Counted from the stretch's first letter, positions 48,035-61,145 are shown. The stretch is DNA of 64,000 nt from Prinsepia uniflora (GCA_032719365.1 CM064871.1:74008383-74072382), one strand, 5' to 3'. Notes: generated by a model from the sequence alone, not told the origin. Numbers and translations: made by a program.

Positions 48035-51000
48035 TCAAGTTTTGCTACTTCCCACAGGGACAGACCCATAAGTCTGCTGCGAGCTCATCTCTGGACTTAC
48101 ATAGCCTAACATTTCCTTCACCTGCTGTAGTGATTCTGGCTTTGACTCAGTTGCTGGCTGGTTCAACTGAGGCTGTTGGTCAAGTTGTTGATGAAAGCTG
48201 GCAGCTTGATGGCTCTGAGTCTGAGGTGATCCCGCCGCATGCTGGAGTAAGCTGGCTCCCCCTTGATGCTGGAGCAATGACGCCATTTCCTGCTGGATCG
48301 ATGACCTCATTTGCATCTGATGCATCTGCCGTTGTAGTAGCTGCTGCTGGTTGCTTAAGTTCCTAGCCATGTCAGCTGGAATATTTGAGACACCCACTGG
48401 AACCCCATGAATTGGATTTCTTGCAGTTTGATCCCCACTCATCAAAGTTCTTGTCCCTCGGCCCTCTGCCCCCCACATCCTACTCCAAACCCCGGCTGAA
48501 TGTTCTGGCGTTGGACCAGGCAGCATACCCATCACATTAGCAAACGAACCAAGACCAGAATTTCCATGCTCCTGGACTCCACCACCGGCGCTTGCACCCA
48601 ATCCTCCAAGTTCCGAACTTCTCTGCACGCTTTCATTTAGTTGGTTTCGCCTTTGCAGAATCTGGTACTGTAAAGAAGCCTGCCTGTTCAGAATCTGTTG
48701 GACTTGCGGCATCAAGTAATTGGCTTGTGTAGGAACGGTGAGTGGTAGTTTCGATATCAAACTGTGTGGGATTTGTACAGCTGCCTGTACATTGTCAGCT
48801 TGGAACCATCGGCATCCAGAGAAATTGTTCTGTGATTGTAGTTGCATGGGACTGAGTCTTGAACGTGATAATCCTGGGGTCAGAGTTGAGGAATGAAGCT
48901 CTGTTGTTCGAGCTGGTGGAGTGCTCAAGCCACCAACAGCATTGAGAGGTTTAGGCTCTACTTGAAAACTAGATAGGCTGTACCCTTCACACTTCATCTG
49001 TACAAAAGAAAAAACAAGGAACAAAAGGAGAAAATAATTTAGTATCATTTTATGCTGCTAGAACCAAACCTATTCATGAAAAATCCTCAACAGTAACAAA
49101 CCTACCACTCTAGCGAATTGAGTAGCCAAGAGGTTTGCAGAACTCTGTCAAGTGAATATACAGAAAAGTAAGAACAATATCCTAAATCAGATGCTTTCTT
49201 CATGAAATTGTGCAGCAATACGATTCAAAGATATAAATTTGCTTCATTTTCTTACTTGCAATACTAGGGAATGATACCACCTATTGCATTTCAGAATCCA
49301 AAAGGAGCATCACAAATATATCAGAAAAAGAAATTCTCAGTAATTGCATGTGGAAGCTCACAGTGCTGGTAAAGGATGGCATGAGAGGATAATCCATTGA
49401 AAAACTCTCTTTCCCAGTTCCATAAAGAACTCTTGCTTCTAACAGTGCCTCATCACGCTTCTCTGATATGACCAGTCTGACCTGAGCCTCTCTAACATCT
49501 CTGAGAGTCTCATTTTCTAGGATGGCGTAGAATTACTCAGAAATAGAAGAATGGCCGCAATGAAGAGTGAAAAATTACATATGATGCATGCCTGTGTTTG
49601 CATAAACACTCACATGGGAAATAAACATAGTTCCTTACCTTGACAGATGTGAGACTGACGTGAAAAGGTTAAAGTCCTTGTTCTACACACACCAAGTCCC
49701 CAGTTCATGGAGCATTCTGTGATAGAATTTTTATCTGTTGAAGTATTCTCCCACTTCCCATTTTCTTTTGAAGCTAAGAGGTGGTAAGAAACCAATGGAG
49801 TTGCGCAAAATGAAGGTTTCTTTTGCAAAATTGGGTCCAATTTGCACTCCCTGTTATTCAGTCCATACCTGAATGCATTGAAAAGCATTACACATCATTA
49901 AAACCAAGAGCTCAGAAACTGGCGTGGCTTTAACTATTCTATTACCTCTCAGTTGCCGCTTGAATCTTCAATAACCTCAAAAGGTCAAGATTGAGTTCTG
50001 AATCTTCCGATGGCTGGGAAAAAGCAAGATTCTTGGAAATATTATTTGCATTAGCAGCATTGGCATAGCTCAAGCTCGAACTAGAACCAGCAGTCTTTTT
50101 CCTCGAGTGCTTAGGGCAAGGATTTGTTTTCTGTTTTGACTGTTGCTTCTGTGATTCCAGGACATTTGAACCACGGTAATTATATGTGTGAGGCTCTAAC
50201 TTGACTTTAGGAGTGGCCATTCCAGCATGCAGCTCTGATCTTGTTGGAACATTATTTACTGCCAGCAAGGGAAGCACTTTCTTCTGAAATCTGTCATGTG
50301 GAACTTTTCCATCATCAATTTGCCGATGCAACAGCTTGTTCTTCCACTGTGGATAAGGTTGAAGACTGTTTTCAGTTTGGCTTCCAGTAATCTGCTCATA
50401 AGACGAGTCGACAAGCTCTAGCTTGGGTTTCTTAAGAGGTCGTTGAAGTGCTTGTATACCACATCTAACCCTCTTATCAAGTACCAATGAACAAGGTTTA
50501 CTGAAATCATTATTAGAGTCATTGCAACTGGGTTTGGGTAAAGAGACTAAATTAGATGTGGCCTTCACTTTTAAAGCAGACTGGCTGCAACTCTCTGCTA
50601 TATTCGGTATAGGCTTCGATGTCAAAGGATTAGGTAGCGACTTCTCCAGTACAACGTCAGTTTCTTGTGGAGCAGCAGCAGAGGTTGATGCGTTATGCTC
50701 CAAAAATGTAACTCCTTTTGCTTGATTTGATTGACCAGATAGACAGCTGCCACTCTGAGTAGCACAATTAACGGGAGTGCCTGTTAGATGATATGAGTTC
50801 CTGAAATCTAGGGCAGTGTCTGATGCGTTACTCAGCTTTCGCTTTTTCCAGCTCCACATAATTCTAAGATCGACCTGCCACAAAATGCTAAGAATTAGCT
50901 AAACTTCAAGTTCACAATGATCATGCAGGCTGAACAAAAGAAAGATGAGATAACTAAATAGACAGAAGATCCATTGACTACACATGTGGTTGCCGCGTTA

Positions 51001-53760
51001 CAAAAACACACACAGAAAGAATATTAAGCATTATGCAGAGAAGCAGAAATCTGTCGTTTTCGAACTATTTTTAATCCTTTTAATTTTGGAAATTTTACCA
51101 ATATTTTGTTACTTTTTTCCGTAGTTGCAATAAGTTGTAAATGAACTGCACATTAGCATGTCAGGATCATTGTTCATATGACTCAGAAATTTGGCAAAAG
51201 TTTACATGACTACTATCACTTCTAGTACCTTCTTGCTTATGGATTCTGCAGAGTATATGTCTTGCAATGGCTGTGGGCTTAGATGAAGATCAGGTTGCAG
51301 AGCCTTGAGGACTCGGGATTCAACTTCCTGAACAAGAAAAAGTGAAGTGAGAATGAAGCAATATGGTTGAGTTGAAAGTCAAGCAGCCCGAAATGCTCAC
51401 TATTAAATTTTTACCAACCAAAAAATCACCGTAGGTCCAGGAATCATTCGAGATTGACACAACATCCTTGATAACATTTTCCATGTGCATGCAAAGGAGA
51501 ATCTTATGAACAGTTGGACTAGTTTTTGCAGAATCGGTAGCTCTTCCTTGCACCAAGCAGCCACGATAATCTTGAATCTGCAAGTAATACAACCCTATCA
51601 GTTTATGTAAATTTTATTATCCAAGTCTTCATTCCAATCATCAAAAATTGCATAAATTCGTCCGGAGGCATTTAGATAGCTTATGGAAGAAAAATAACAT
51701 TAAAAAAAACATGGATAACTAAATGAATGGCATTTAGAACACAGATAGAAACATAGGCTTATAGCTTTACCGCACCTCACAAAGGATGGCTCCATTAACA
51801 TATTTACAGGGTAGACCATCAAAAATATCTCCAGGTAACCAACCACACTCAATCGCCTGATGCAAACAACAAACATGCGAAAAGAAATGATGATTGTTAA
51901 ATAGACACTTAAGAACTTAAAGACCATGCAGCCTGCATTATAATATAAAGAAAGTTCTGTAAGTTTGAACAATATACCGAATTTTAACTCTTAACAAACA
52001 ATAAGGAATATCAACGCATCATGGCCTTCAATTTAGCATTTGAAGTTCAATAACTGAACAACTAAACACAAATGCAAATATGTAGTATTGTTTCCTCTCA
52101 AATGTTCTATCCAATGGTGCCCTACAAATTTGGGTTGATATTGTCTGCTGCATTTAGGAAAATAGAATAAACCTTTAATAGGAAGATATAAGTTGATAGT
52201 TGATACTTCACCAAAAGAGAGACTTTGCGAGTGCAAGCAAAAGTCATATAATTTTCCTTCTACAATCAACTCAAACTTATACTACTGATATAGCACTACA
52301 GTAACATTGATACATCACACATTTCTATTAAAATAAGAAGATAAACGCACTAAGCATGAGATATGGGTAAGTTCTTCGAGTTCCTAATTGCTTAAGCCAA
52401 CGCCTAGACAACGTATCTGGCTGAGAAAAAGATTAAAATTCAAACAACTTTAGTAGTCATAACTGAGAAGGAAGTAGAATGATTGAGCCATCTATATAGA
52501 AAACTGAACTCAGTACTTCTACTTTCTGTGTGAATCAGAAACTTACAGAAAAGAGTTTCTCTGATGCTCTATCATATGGATGCAAGTGCACTGGTATATC
52601 ATTGAGCAACTGCGGAAGCGTCAAGGTGTGAGTTAACAGCCCGTGGAAAATTTACAAATTTGATACTATAGTGCAATAAACGCCAAGTAATTTCTGCAAG
52701 TAGCTATTGTAGTGATTGCTAACCTCAGTGGCCTTTCCCACAGAAAAGCCATTCTGAAACAAATTTAGTGAAAACGATGCCTCAAGGTCTGCACGAAAAT
52801 GAACTGTCACAAGAAAGGCTTCTCATCATATCATAATACAATATCAGCTTGGTGGGCATTACCGTCTGAAACTGAGTGCGGTTGAGAACTAACTAACACA
52901 CTTGAAGGATCGGCAAACTTAGCTCCCATCCCAGTAGAATAAACCTTCACATAATCACATGGTAAGTCTCATGTTAATTACTTTAGGAAGAATTAATGCT
53001 AACGGCGGGAGAGAGTCCTTACATAGACTTGCTGTCCCCTCATAATTTTTGCTCTCAGAATTAATGTTAATCTTTTCACATATTGCACCATCAACATGAG
53101 GTGACAGCAATTCGTACAGAGAGCCCCATTAATATTTCCCTTAATTGAATATCTCATTTTTTATTCGACCATCCTGCCTTCACATGATCAAAAATTTCAT
53201 GCTGAAGTCTATTTAAATTTTTTAAACTTAAGCCCCTGAAAGACTAAGCCTACCCATTATCATCACCACCAAAAGATTTAATAATTTAAAAACATTGAAA
53301 TCAATTGATAACTCATTTCAGGGACGCCACTTAATTCAACCAAGCACCAATTGGTTAATTAAATAATTAAAAGAAAAAAACACTATCTTTATATACTAAA
53401 CCATTATCCTTGGACTAAAGATCAACCAAAAAAAAAAAACAAAGCTCTCCTCAACTTCAACCATGCAAACAAGAAATCTCAATTGCAGAAAAATCACAAA
53501 CCAAGGAACCAATACCCTTGAAATTTTACAACAAAAAACCCAAAATCCAACTGAGATGCTAAAACGAAACTTCCATAAAGAAAATTGAAAAATGGGGTTG
53601 GTGGTTGAAACTTAAAAAACTCATTTCCTCTACACACCTTAATAGTTCTCTGCTGAGAGTCGGAAGCCGAGTCATTTCCGTCGTTGCCGTTGGCCTCCGC
53701 CGGAAACAGCTTCCGCCTGTACCTCGTACCCGTCTTTGCAACCTTAAACGACACACCCAT
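48035..53760 (-). CDS. PHL: PHYTOCHROME-DEPENDENT LATE-FLOWERING homologue, SPT20-domain nuclear protein
   Basis: Twelve coding exons, all in frame: 53638-53760, 52863-52944, 52724-52788, 52547-52609, 51776-51856, 51419-51577, 51229-51327, 49946-50874, 49639-49868, 49362-49516, 49106-49144, 48035-48997; 995 aa. The start gives the family opening MGVSFKVAKTGTR; an in-frame ATG 42 codons upstream was rejected. The SPT20-like domain covers about 69-225 (SFSLNLF, LHPYDR near 99-104, SWTYGD 184-189, EVESRVLKALQP 192-203). A basic WKKRK at 233-237 could serve in nuclear import. The tail from about 887 is Q-rich. In Arabidopsis PHL binds phyB and CONSTANS and promotes flowering; SPT20 is a SAGA coactivator subunit. 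From memory the Arabidopsis protein is about 1,300 aa, so this copy looks shorter, and the small 3' introns leave no room for missed exons. Transcript data could alter exon borders. Confidence 0.92.
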
Positions 53761-56075
53761 GTCGCTCACTTCACTCACAAATCTCCTCAACCACCTTTTG
53801 TTTACAGACCAAGATGGGCGAAAATTGACATGTAATCCAGTACACAAACAAAAACGTAAAAAATGGGTTCGAGTGAATTTAGGCAATGTGCCCTAGTAGA
53901 AGGAAGAGAGTGAACCGCTGGGTACAACGTTCTGGTTTTTGGAGGGCGTTAATTTATAGATGGCCGTCTTAGCCATGAAACTCTAAACACGTAGTAAAAC
54001 AGAGGTCCTCAAGTCTTAGAAGGAAACTTCATTTTAGCCCCTGCAAAGTTGGTAATTTACAGCTTGGGATACGATGGCCTTACTCGGTTTTGTTTTTATG
54101 TAATTTCTTGGCGTATGTTTTGATGAAAATTTTTAATATTAAAATTTTATTAAAAGATAGAATTTAATTTATTAGAAATTAGTTTTCTAAAATTTGTAGA
54201 GTTATTTTTTGATAATATATAAGTAAAATGAAATTTAATATTTATATACAAATAGTAGTTATAAAAATAAAATTTTAGAAATGACACATTTTTATATAGA
54301 ATTTAAATTTAGAATTTGTGGCATTCAATTTCCAATTTTTTTTTTATTTTTTTAGAATTTTAAATTCATATATGTATGCAACCAAAAAAGAAAATTGGTA
54401 CATTAAAAACTTGAAAATTTATTTTTTTTTTAATAAATCCCATATTTTTTTCCTCATTCAAACACACCCTCAATGTTCGGCGGAGGAGGTGTGGATCCTG
54501 AATTCAATTCAATTCTGGGTCCTTTTAAGAATTTGCCACGATGTGTTTTGCATGAATGAAATGTGTTACGACATAAAGGACATTTGGTGGTGGGGATATG
54601 GATTTGGTCTTTGCCCTTCATTAATGTGCTGCCTATGAAATCACCTGGGTCATGATGTTTTTTATGTACTTCGGATCCGGCACGGGCTGCCCCATTGGAT
54701 TGAGTTGTGTTCTAGCGCACTCAAAATGGATGATCTTATGTAAAAATTTATGTAATATTAATTTATATAATCTACTTATTAAATTATCTTGTACTTAAAT
54801 AAAAGAGATAGTGATGTTTTTAGAAATTATATAATGTCTTATCCACGTAAAAGGGATGTTTGTTGTAATTTTAGGTGTTATTGTATTTTAATTGTATGAT
54901 TATTTATTGTTTCTTTGTATAAAAAAGATTTTTAGATATATTTTTTTAATCAATGAAATTCATTAATATCATCGAAATTTGATAATAAAAAAAATTATTC
55001 TAATTAAAATTTAGTATACCTCATTTTTAATTTCTGGATTCGTATTTACTTGGGATGCATTATTCTTTATAACTATTAATGCTCATTGCGTCTGAATTCA
55101 ATGGTTATTAATAATATTTACTATGCCATCTAAATTTAATGAGAAGTTGGATTTCGATTACGAATTAATACTCTTATAGTTAATAATAAAAAAACAATGT
55201 AAGTCAAGTTTATATTATGAATTTAATTTTGTAATTTTGTATGAATTCAAGACACAGATAATTAAGGATGATATCCAAATTCTCGATTATAATTGCACAT
55301 TTTCTAACTAATATCAATTAGTAAATACGAAGAAAGAGTTTCTTAGTATTGTAATGATGTGATATATCCCAAATTCTAAGCAATTCGACAATTCACGTGC
55401 ATACATCGTTCTCTTGTGAGTGACCTACTTTAATTTATTTATATAAACTGAATTATTAAAAAAAAATCAGCGCAATTCCCAAAATTAACTATTATAAAAA
55501 AATATTTAACTCGAGCGGAAAATAATGTTCGTAAATGATCGTAATTTGTAAAAGGCATATTTGACACATTAGGACCATATAGATCTTAAAAAATTACATC
55601 AAATCAATACCAAAATAACTCCAAGCATGCACATGAACATAACGTTATGATTTCGTATATTACATACCACAAATAACGATGTAATGAAGAACAAAAATAC
55701 TTGAAAAATAATCTATGTTGTGCATTGATTTTTTTTATCTAATAAATGGTGTTATTTTAATAAATTAAATTATTTTATACTTATATTAAGTCATTCATTG
55801 ATTGCCACATCAACATGGTCATTAAATGTGGTCAAGTCCAAATAGTATTTTTTTTTCTTCTTCTAAATGTATCATATCCCACATCAATAAAATGATGGGA
55901 TTATATTGAATTGAATAATTCACTAAACATTAAATGTAAAAGTTGATATATTTTCACTAAATAATTCACTAATATGTTTTCGTTACAAAACTATATTAGA
56001 TTAGTCATAAAGAAAATTACTTATTTTAATCTTACCATTTTGAGGGGATTGAATTGAATAAGTTTTCAACTACAA
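53761..56075. promoter_or_regulatory. PHL-like promoter side and AT-rich intergenic DNA
   Basis: The first 200 bases upstream of the start probably hold the 5' UTR and core promoter, but no clear TATA box was chosen. Beyond about 54100 the sequence is AT-rich and non-coding; the open frame at 54318-54638 has no recognisable family. Confidence 0.45.
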
Positions 56076-56169
56076 GCAAGTGGTCTAGTGGTATCTCAGA
56101 TTCCAAATCAGGTTTGCTCCTTGGTCATGTATTTAAGACACAAAATTGATATTTGACTTTTGGCCAAAG
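56076..56169 (+). mobile_element. SINE, left part (tRNA-derived), split by LTR-E
   Basis: TGGTCTAGTGG (about 56081-56091) fits the polymerase III box A, and GGTTTGCTCC about 30 bases further on is a weak box B. The text runs into the target duplication CAAAG (56165-56169) and resumes at 58958. Confidence 0.5.
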
Positions 56170-57344
56170 TGTAACACCCCGGAAATTCGAGGATTTTAAT
56201 ATTGTAATTTAATATATGAATTGACGTTTTTACCCTTGTGAATGGTATGGCCAAATTATTGACTTTTTGATTGGTGGGTCAAATGGACTTTGACCAGTGA
56301 CCGTGACGTAGTTCGGGACGTCACGAGTTCATAGACGGGGGCACGTCCAATTCGGACGATCAGGGAAAAAGTTATGACTATCAGAAGTTCAGGGGCATTA
56401 CCGTAATTTAGACTTTAGGGGCGAAAATGTTGACTTTTTGTTTGGAAACTAATTTTCACATGACTCAAGGACCGTTAGGTAGGTCTCGATGTCCTGAGTC
56501 CGTAGACAGGCGGCACGCCAAAATCGGACTTCGTACGAGGAAGTTATGGTCAGAAACGTGAAATCGGGAGGTTCGCGTCTCGGTTTTCATGTCGAATATT
56601 TTATTCTGATTTTCTGATTGGAGGACACCTGGATGAGTGACAAGTGTCACTCACCCATTGGCTAGATTGGATCAGATCCAGTATGGGTTTGAATACCATT
56701 AAAACCAACTTTTAATTCCAGCCATTGATCTGAAACCTCCAGATTTCATCCCAACCATTGATCTCATCCCTGAGATCAAATCTGGACCATCCATTTTGTG
56801 TGAACAGATTCCCTCCATTTCTATATATTTTCCTACCCGACACCACATTCTGCCCATTTCAACCATCACACCTGCATAGCACCTGGTTCCTGCGTTGTGA
56901 GTGGCTGGACTGGACTGGTGAGGCGGCAGACGGCAGTGATCACAGCGGCGGACGGCGGCGAGACAGGCAGCCCTCAAAACCCGAAACGGTTTGAAAAACT
57001 CAGAATTTGAAACTTGATTTCCAACGTGTGTCTTTGATTTCTATTAAGCCTAATCGATTCTAGGGACTAATAGGAACCTCAAGAGCTTGTTTTCGTGAGC
57101 TGAGAAGGCTTGAACGGAGGCTAAACGGCGACGGGAAAAACCGGGTTCTGTTAATCGAGGTAAGTCTCTGATCCAGTGCTTGTTTGATGATTTTAATTAG
57201 CTAGAACCCTTTCTGGGTTTGAGACGAGTAATTAGGAACAAACCTGAACAAAAATGGTTGAGAATTGAGGGATTAGTGACCGGGTCATGATCGCGGGTCT
57301 GATCGACCCAGTTGCAGAGAAACGGGTCGACCCGTCTGAGGACA

Positions 57345-57650
57345 GGGGTGATGACGTGGCACCCTGTCAGACCTGTCAGTGACGTGGACCACTCTTGTGT
57401 CGACACGTGTCACATGTTAGTGCACAGTCAGCACTGACATGTCAGTAACGTGGTCCAATCAGGGACTGCCACGTGTCACTGACATGTCAGTGACGTGGAC
57501 CAGTGTCGTGCTGACACGTGGCACATGTCAGATCTGACACGTGGCCTGACAGATCAGTTAGGTTGACCAATCGGGTGTTGACATGTGGCACTTGTCAGAG
57601 TCTGACATGTTAGACCTGACAGCTGTCAGATGACGTCATACTGACGTCAG
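57345..57650 (+). repeat. Palindrome-rich degenerate tandem repeat with CACGTG boxes in LTR-E
   Basis: Overlapping units combine ACACGTGKCACATGTCAG, CTGACATGTCAGTGACGTGG and related forms. CACGTG occurs at least four times, GACGT cores are common, and ACTGACATGTCAGT is a perfect palindrome. No other LTR in the window has this block. Confidence 0.75.
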
Positions 57651-58320
57651 CAGTGACTATTCCTGCGTTGACCGACGCGTTGACCGGCGCGTGGGGGCGC
57701 GTGTGAACAGTGTTTTTGGTGGGACCACCACCATTCTTTAGGTTTCGACGATCCGGATCCAATGGCGGTGGTTTCGGGTCGATCAGAGATCATTAAGTTG
57801 GTCAAAATGAGGTTTATTGCCTCAGGAAGCGCGTTCGGGCGGCTTTGCCGGGCCGATTTCGGTCTAGAGTTTCATGGTTAAATGTTAGGGGTTTGTATTG
57901 ACCTTTACGTATACTTTGTACATGACAGGGATTGTACAATTGTACCAGAACGAGGGTATACGTTCGGTTTTCAGCAGGATTGTACTGTGAGTGGGTCGTT
58001 TTCCTTAAACCCTTGCGTGCATAAATGTTTTCTGGTTTACTTATATATATTCACATGCTAAAAACAAATAACGGTTTTGATGATATGGAAATTATGGTTA
58101 TGGCACGTTTCACGGTATTTGGGCATGAGACCCGTCTGATGAAACTGAAAGATTGGTTTGGATTTTATCCATGTATATATATATATGCTTTGCATGTGGA
58201 TATCAATAAAATGTATTTGGTACTACACTGTATAGATCCATTCATGTGATACTGTTTCCTCCGGATGAGGTACCCCGGAGTGGTCACGGACGTCTAGAAC
58301 GTCCAGCGTCTATGACGTTA

Positions 58321-58446
58321 AACATCGGGGATGTTGTACCCGAACGGGGTTCGGGGATTGAACTCGGAATTGAGACCCGAGTGGCACGCGTAGCCTTGAG
58401 ATTGTGATCTTATTGGACGTCAGGGACGTCAGACATCGGGGATGTC
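58321..58446 (+). repeat. Triloop hairpins of LTR-E
   Basis: AACATC-GGG-GATGTT (58321-58335), GACGTC-AGG-GACGTC (58416-58430), GACATC-GGG-GATGTC (58432-58446); a related unit with a longer loop lies near 58288-58304. Confidence 0.75.
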
Positions 58447-58957
58447 AAAATCGGAGTGTATAGTGCAGTGGCTAAAATTATGTTTATGGTTTTATTATAT
58501 GCCTTATGATACATATTATATGAATTATGGTTTTTAAATTCTGATGCATGCATGATTGGAAAACGGAGGGGTAAATTATATGTTTTACTTACTAAACGAT
58601 TTTATAAACTTGAGTTTCGGCCCACTCACTCTTAATGTTTTGGTAACCCCTTCAGGTCGTGCTACTGAGGTAGAGGAGGAACCTGAGGCTGAGGCATAGA
58701 TCTACTTCTGCGTACCTGAACCCATGTTGGTTGGTTTACCCGCAGGTTTATTTTAGAGTCGTGCTCGCAACTTGTGATTTGGATTTCATCCCTTGTCTGA
58801 CATCTGTTTATTTCGAACTTGATGTAAAACTTTAATTTGGTTTTTATGCATGTGAACGTTTAAGGTTAAAATTGGAACATTATTTTGGGGGTCAGACGGG
58901 AGCAGGGCACGTCCCCATGTGGTCCCAGAGAGGATCGGGGCGGGTCCTGTCACAAAG

Positions 58958-59024
58958 AGAGGCTGAAATGCCTCTGTGAGTTTTCCTGGCTCTCAACGTA
59001 GATTAGTTTTTTTGTTGAAAACTT
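58958..59024 (+). mobile_element. SINE, right part with T-run
   Basis: Continues from 56169 and ends in a T-run near 59007-59013. The 11 bases at 59014-59024 (GTTGAAAACTT) are the exact reverse complement of 56060-56070. Confidence 0.5.
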
Positions 59025-59192
59025 TGTGACGTTACATGTTAATGTAAAAAAAAAAAAATTGAAGAAATTTTCTTTTATGTCAATCCCTATAATCCCCTTA
59101 CGTTAAAAACATATACTTTTACATTCACAATATATTAAATTTGATAAGCTATCAATCTTACTCACGAAATGAGCCAATTCATGTTACACCTA
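59025..59192. other. AT-rich intergenic DNA
   Basis: A poly-A run at about 59047-59060; otherwise nothing recognised. Confidence 0.4.
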
Positions 59193-59823
59193 AAGCATCA
59201 TTTGATATGGCGTATTGTACTGAGTATTTTAATCGGATAGATTAATCCATCAACCGAATAGAATGACTATTTAATTGAGCGATTGGTACTCTACCGGATT
59301 AAAAACCAATTATTTTATACTGATCAGACATCATACTAGTTGATAAGAAATATATATATATCATAAATATTAATAGTGTACATTATTATTACTATTTATT
59401 TATGTACTATTAATTATTAATTTATTACTATTTTTAATTTTTCATTATTATTACTATTTATTATCATTTTCATTATTACTACTTTTCAAGATTACTAGTC
59501 ATCTGACTATTTAATATGTATAATTCCCATGATATTTTTTAGCAAGTGTGAATCGTATCAAGGTATTCAACCATAGTAACTCTCAAGTGAATCTAGTTAA
59601 GTTGATTTTAGTGTTGACTTGTAGACAATTGGTCTCAAGTTCGAAACCTAAGGACATATTGTATGAATAATTTAAAAAAAAAAAAATCTCTCTCCCTTTT
59701 AATAAAAAAAAAAACCCTAGTAACTTATTTGGTGGCTAATTAATACGAGTTATACCAAACACCAGTTTCGTACTATATTATCATATTCAACTCTTTATAC
59801 GACGTATCAAAACAGTCCAGGCA
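59193..59823. mobile_element. Possible inverted-repeat (MITE-like) element with an internal SINE-like stretch
   Basis: The ends are imperfect inverted repeats: left TTTGATATGGCGTATTGTA and right (complement) TTTTGATACGTCGTATAAA. Between them, near 59620-59690, GGTCTCAAGTTCGAAACC resembles a polymerase III box B followed by A-runs, suggesting a tRNA-derived insertion. No clear target duplication was fixed. Confidence 0.35.
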
Positions 59824-60394
59824 TATAACATTCGATTATGGGCTTGAGCCTTTTGTTGAATTTGTTAGATTAAATGATGTATATTATATGACAAATTATA
59901 CTTTACTGCCCTATATTTTATACTTTTTAACAGATTCATACATAAAATTTCAAATATTACAATTATTCTCCTAAACTATTTAAAATGTAACAACATGGTC
60001 CTTTCGTTAACTATTCTATTTAGATTTACGTTAAATGCTGACGTGGAGAAATGAGATCCATTATTTAAAATAGTAAATCAACTTAAATTTTTAAAAATAT
60101 TCATTCAAAAATAAACCAATTGCATTACCGAATACCCACCCACCCCTCTGTGTGTTATGTGAAGATAAGAAGAAAAGTGCAGAAGAAGATGAGAGCTAAA
60201 AGTGATGAGAACGATGGCGAGATCGCAGTATAGGTGCGCTTTTATATATGAAATTCGTTATTAATTTGTCAGTCCTCCTCGGTATGTGAGTTGCCTTCCT
60301 CACGGAATAGTTAACGAATGCCTTCATTTCAATACAAAGTTGTCCGACCTTGAGACCTTTTTGAGGTCAACCCACTACAAGAAATTTTCATTTA

Positions 60395-60845
60395 GACAAC
60401 TGAGTTTCTCCGTTGTCTATTCCCCTTAAATACCGTTGCAATTGCCCTTGATGTCTAAAGGGGGGTGTTTAGACAACGGAGAAAATACGTTGTCTAAAGA
60501 GACGTATCAACAAAATATCGTTGTCTAAAGGGTACTTTAGACAACGGTATTTATGTATACCGTTGTATAAAGTACGCTTTAGACAACAATATTTATGAAT
60601 ATCATTGTCTAAACGGATTTTGAACAACGGTTTATACATAAATACCGTTGTCTAAAGGGTACTTTAGACAATGGTTTTTTGTTGATACTGTTGTATAAAG
60701 TGACTGTACACAACGGTTTATTTAAAAATATTGTTGTCTAAAGGGTGTCGTACACAACGGTTTATTCAAAAATATCGTTGGCTACAAGGTGCTTTACACA
60801 ACAGTTAATAAAAAAAGTATTGTTGTCTAAAGTTCTTTTACATAA
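60395..60845. repeat. CACTA subterminal repeat array
   Basis: About ten motifs of the form TTTAGACAACGGTATTT or the complement ATACCGTTGTCTAAAG, alternating in orientation, so neighbouring copies form long imperfect hairpins. Such arrays are where CACTA transposases bind in known systems. Confidence 0.8.
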
Positions 60846-61145
60846 CAAAAATTATATTAAAATCATGCAACATAACATAAAATTAATTCATATTAAAATT
60901 TTTCGTCAATCCAAATAAAAAAGAACTTCACATAAATACATAAATGATTAATCAAGTTCACAATGAAGATTTGAAGAGTACTCATAGTACATTCTGCATC
61001 CTAACTTGATCAAAGCCAATAGAAATCACAAATGTGTATGTTCTAAATAAAATAGCAAGTGTTGCAACAATTTTAAAATTTAGCCACTATGAAACAAACA
61101 CATCATATGAGGATCAATGCTAACACAGTTGTACTTTCACCACCG

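Larger units (their letters stand above)
56170..58952 (+). mobile_element. Solo LTR-E, inserted in the SINE
   Basis: TGTAACACCCC...GGTCCTGTCA, 2783 bp, with perfect duplication CAAAG (56165-56169, 58953-58957). It has both GGCACG modules (about 56333 and 56500), a weak TATA-like CTATATATTTTC near 56821, an approximate GTGAGTGG/CCCACTCAC pair (about 57989 and 58620), a G-box-rich repeat block and triloop hairpins at 58275-58446. Confidence 0.92.

Noticed and set aside
47914..48366. 150-codon plus-strand open frame
   Set aside because: It mostly overlaps, in antisense, the last exon of the PHL-like gene; the residue pattern follows from the opposite Q-rich coding.
53761..53886. Upstream in-frame ATG extending the PHL-like protein by 42 residues
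   Set aside because: The family begins MGVSFKV at 53760; the extension has no family resemblance.
56076..56130. Possible tRNA gene
   Set aside because: Box A is present but no cloverleaf arms or proper box B can be folded; a SINE head fits better.
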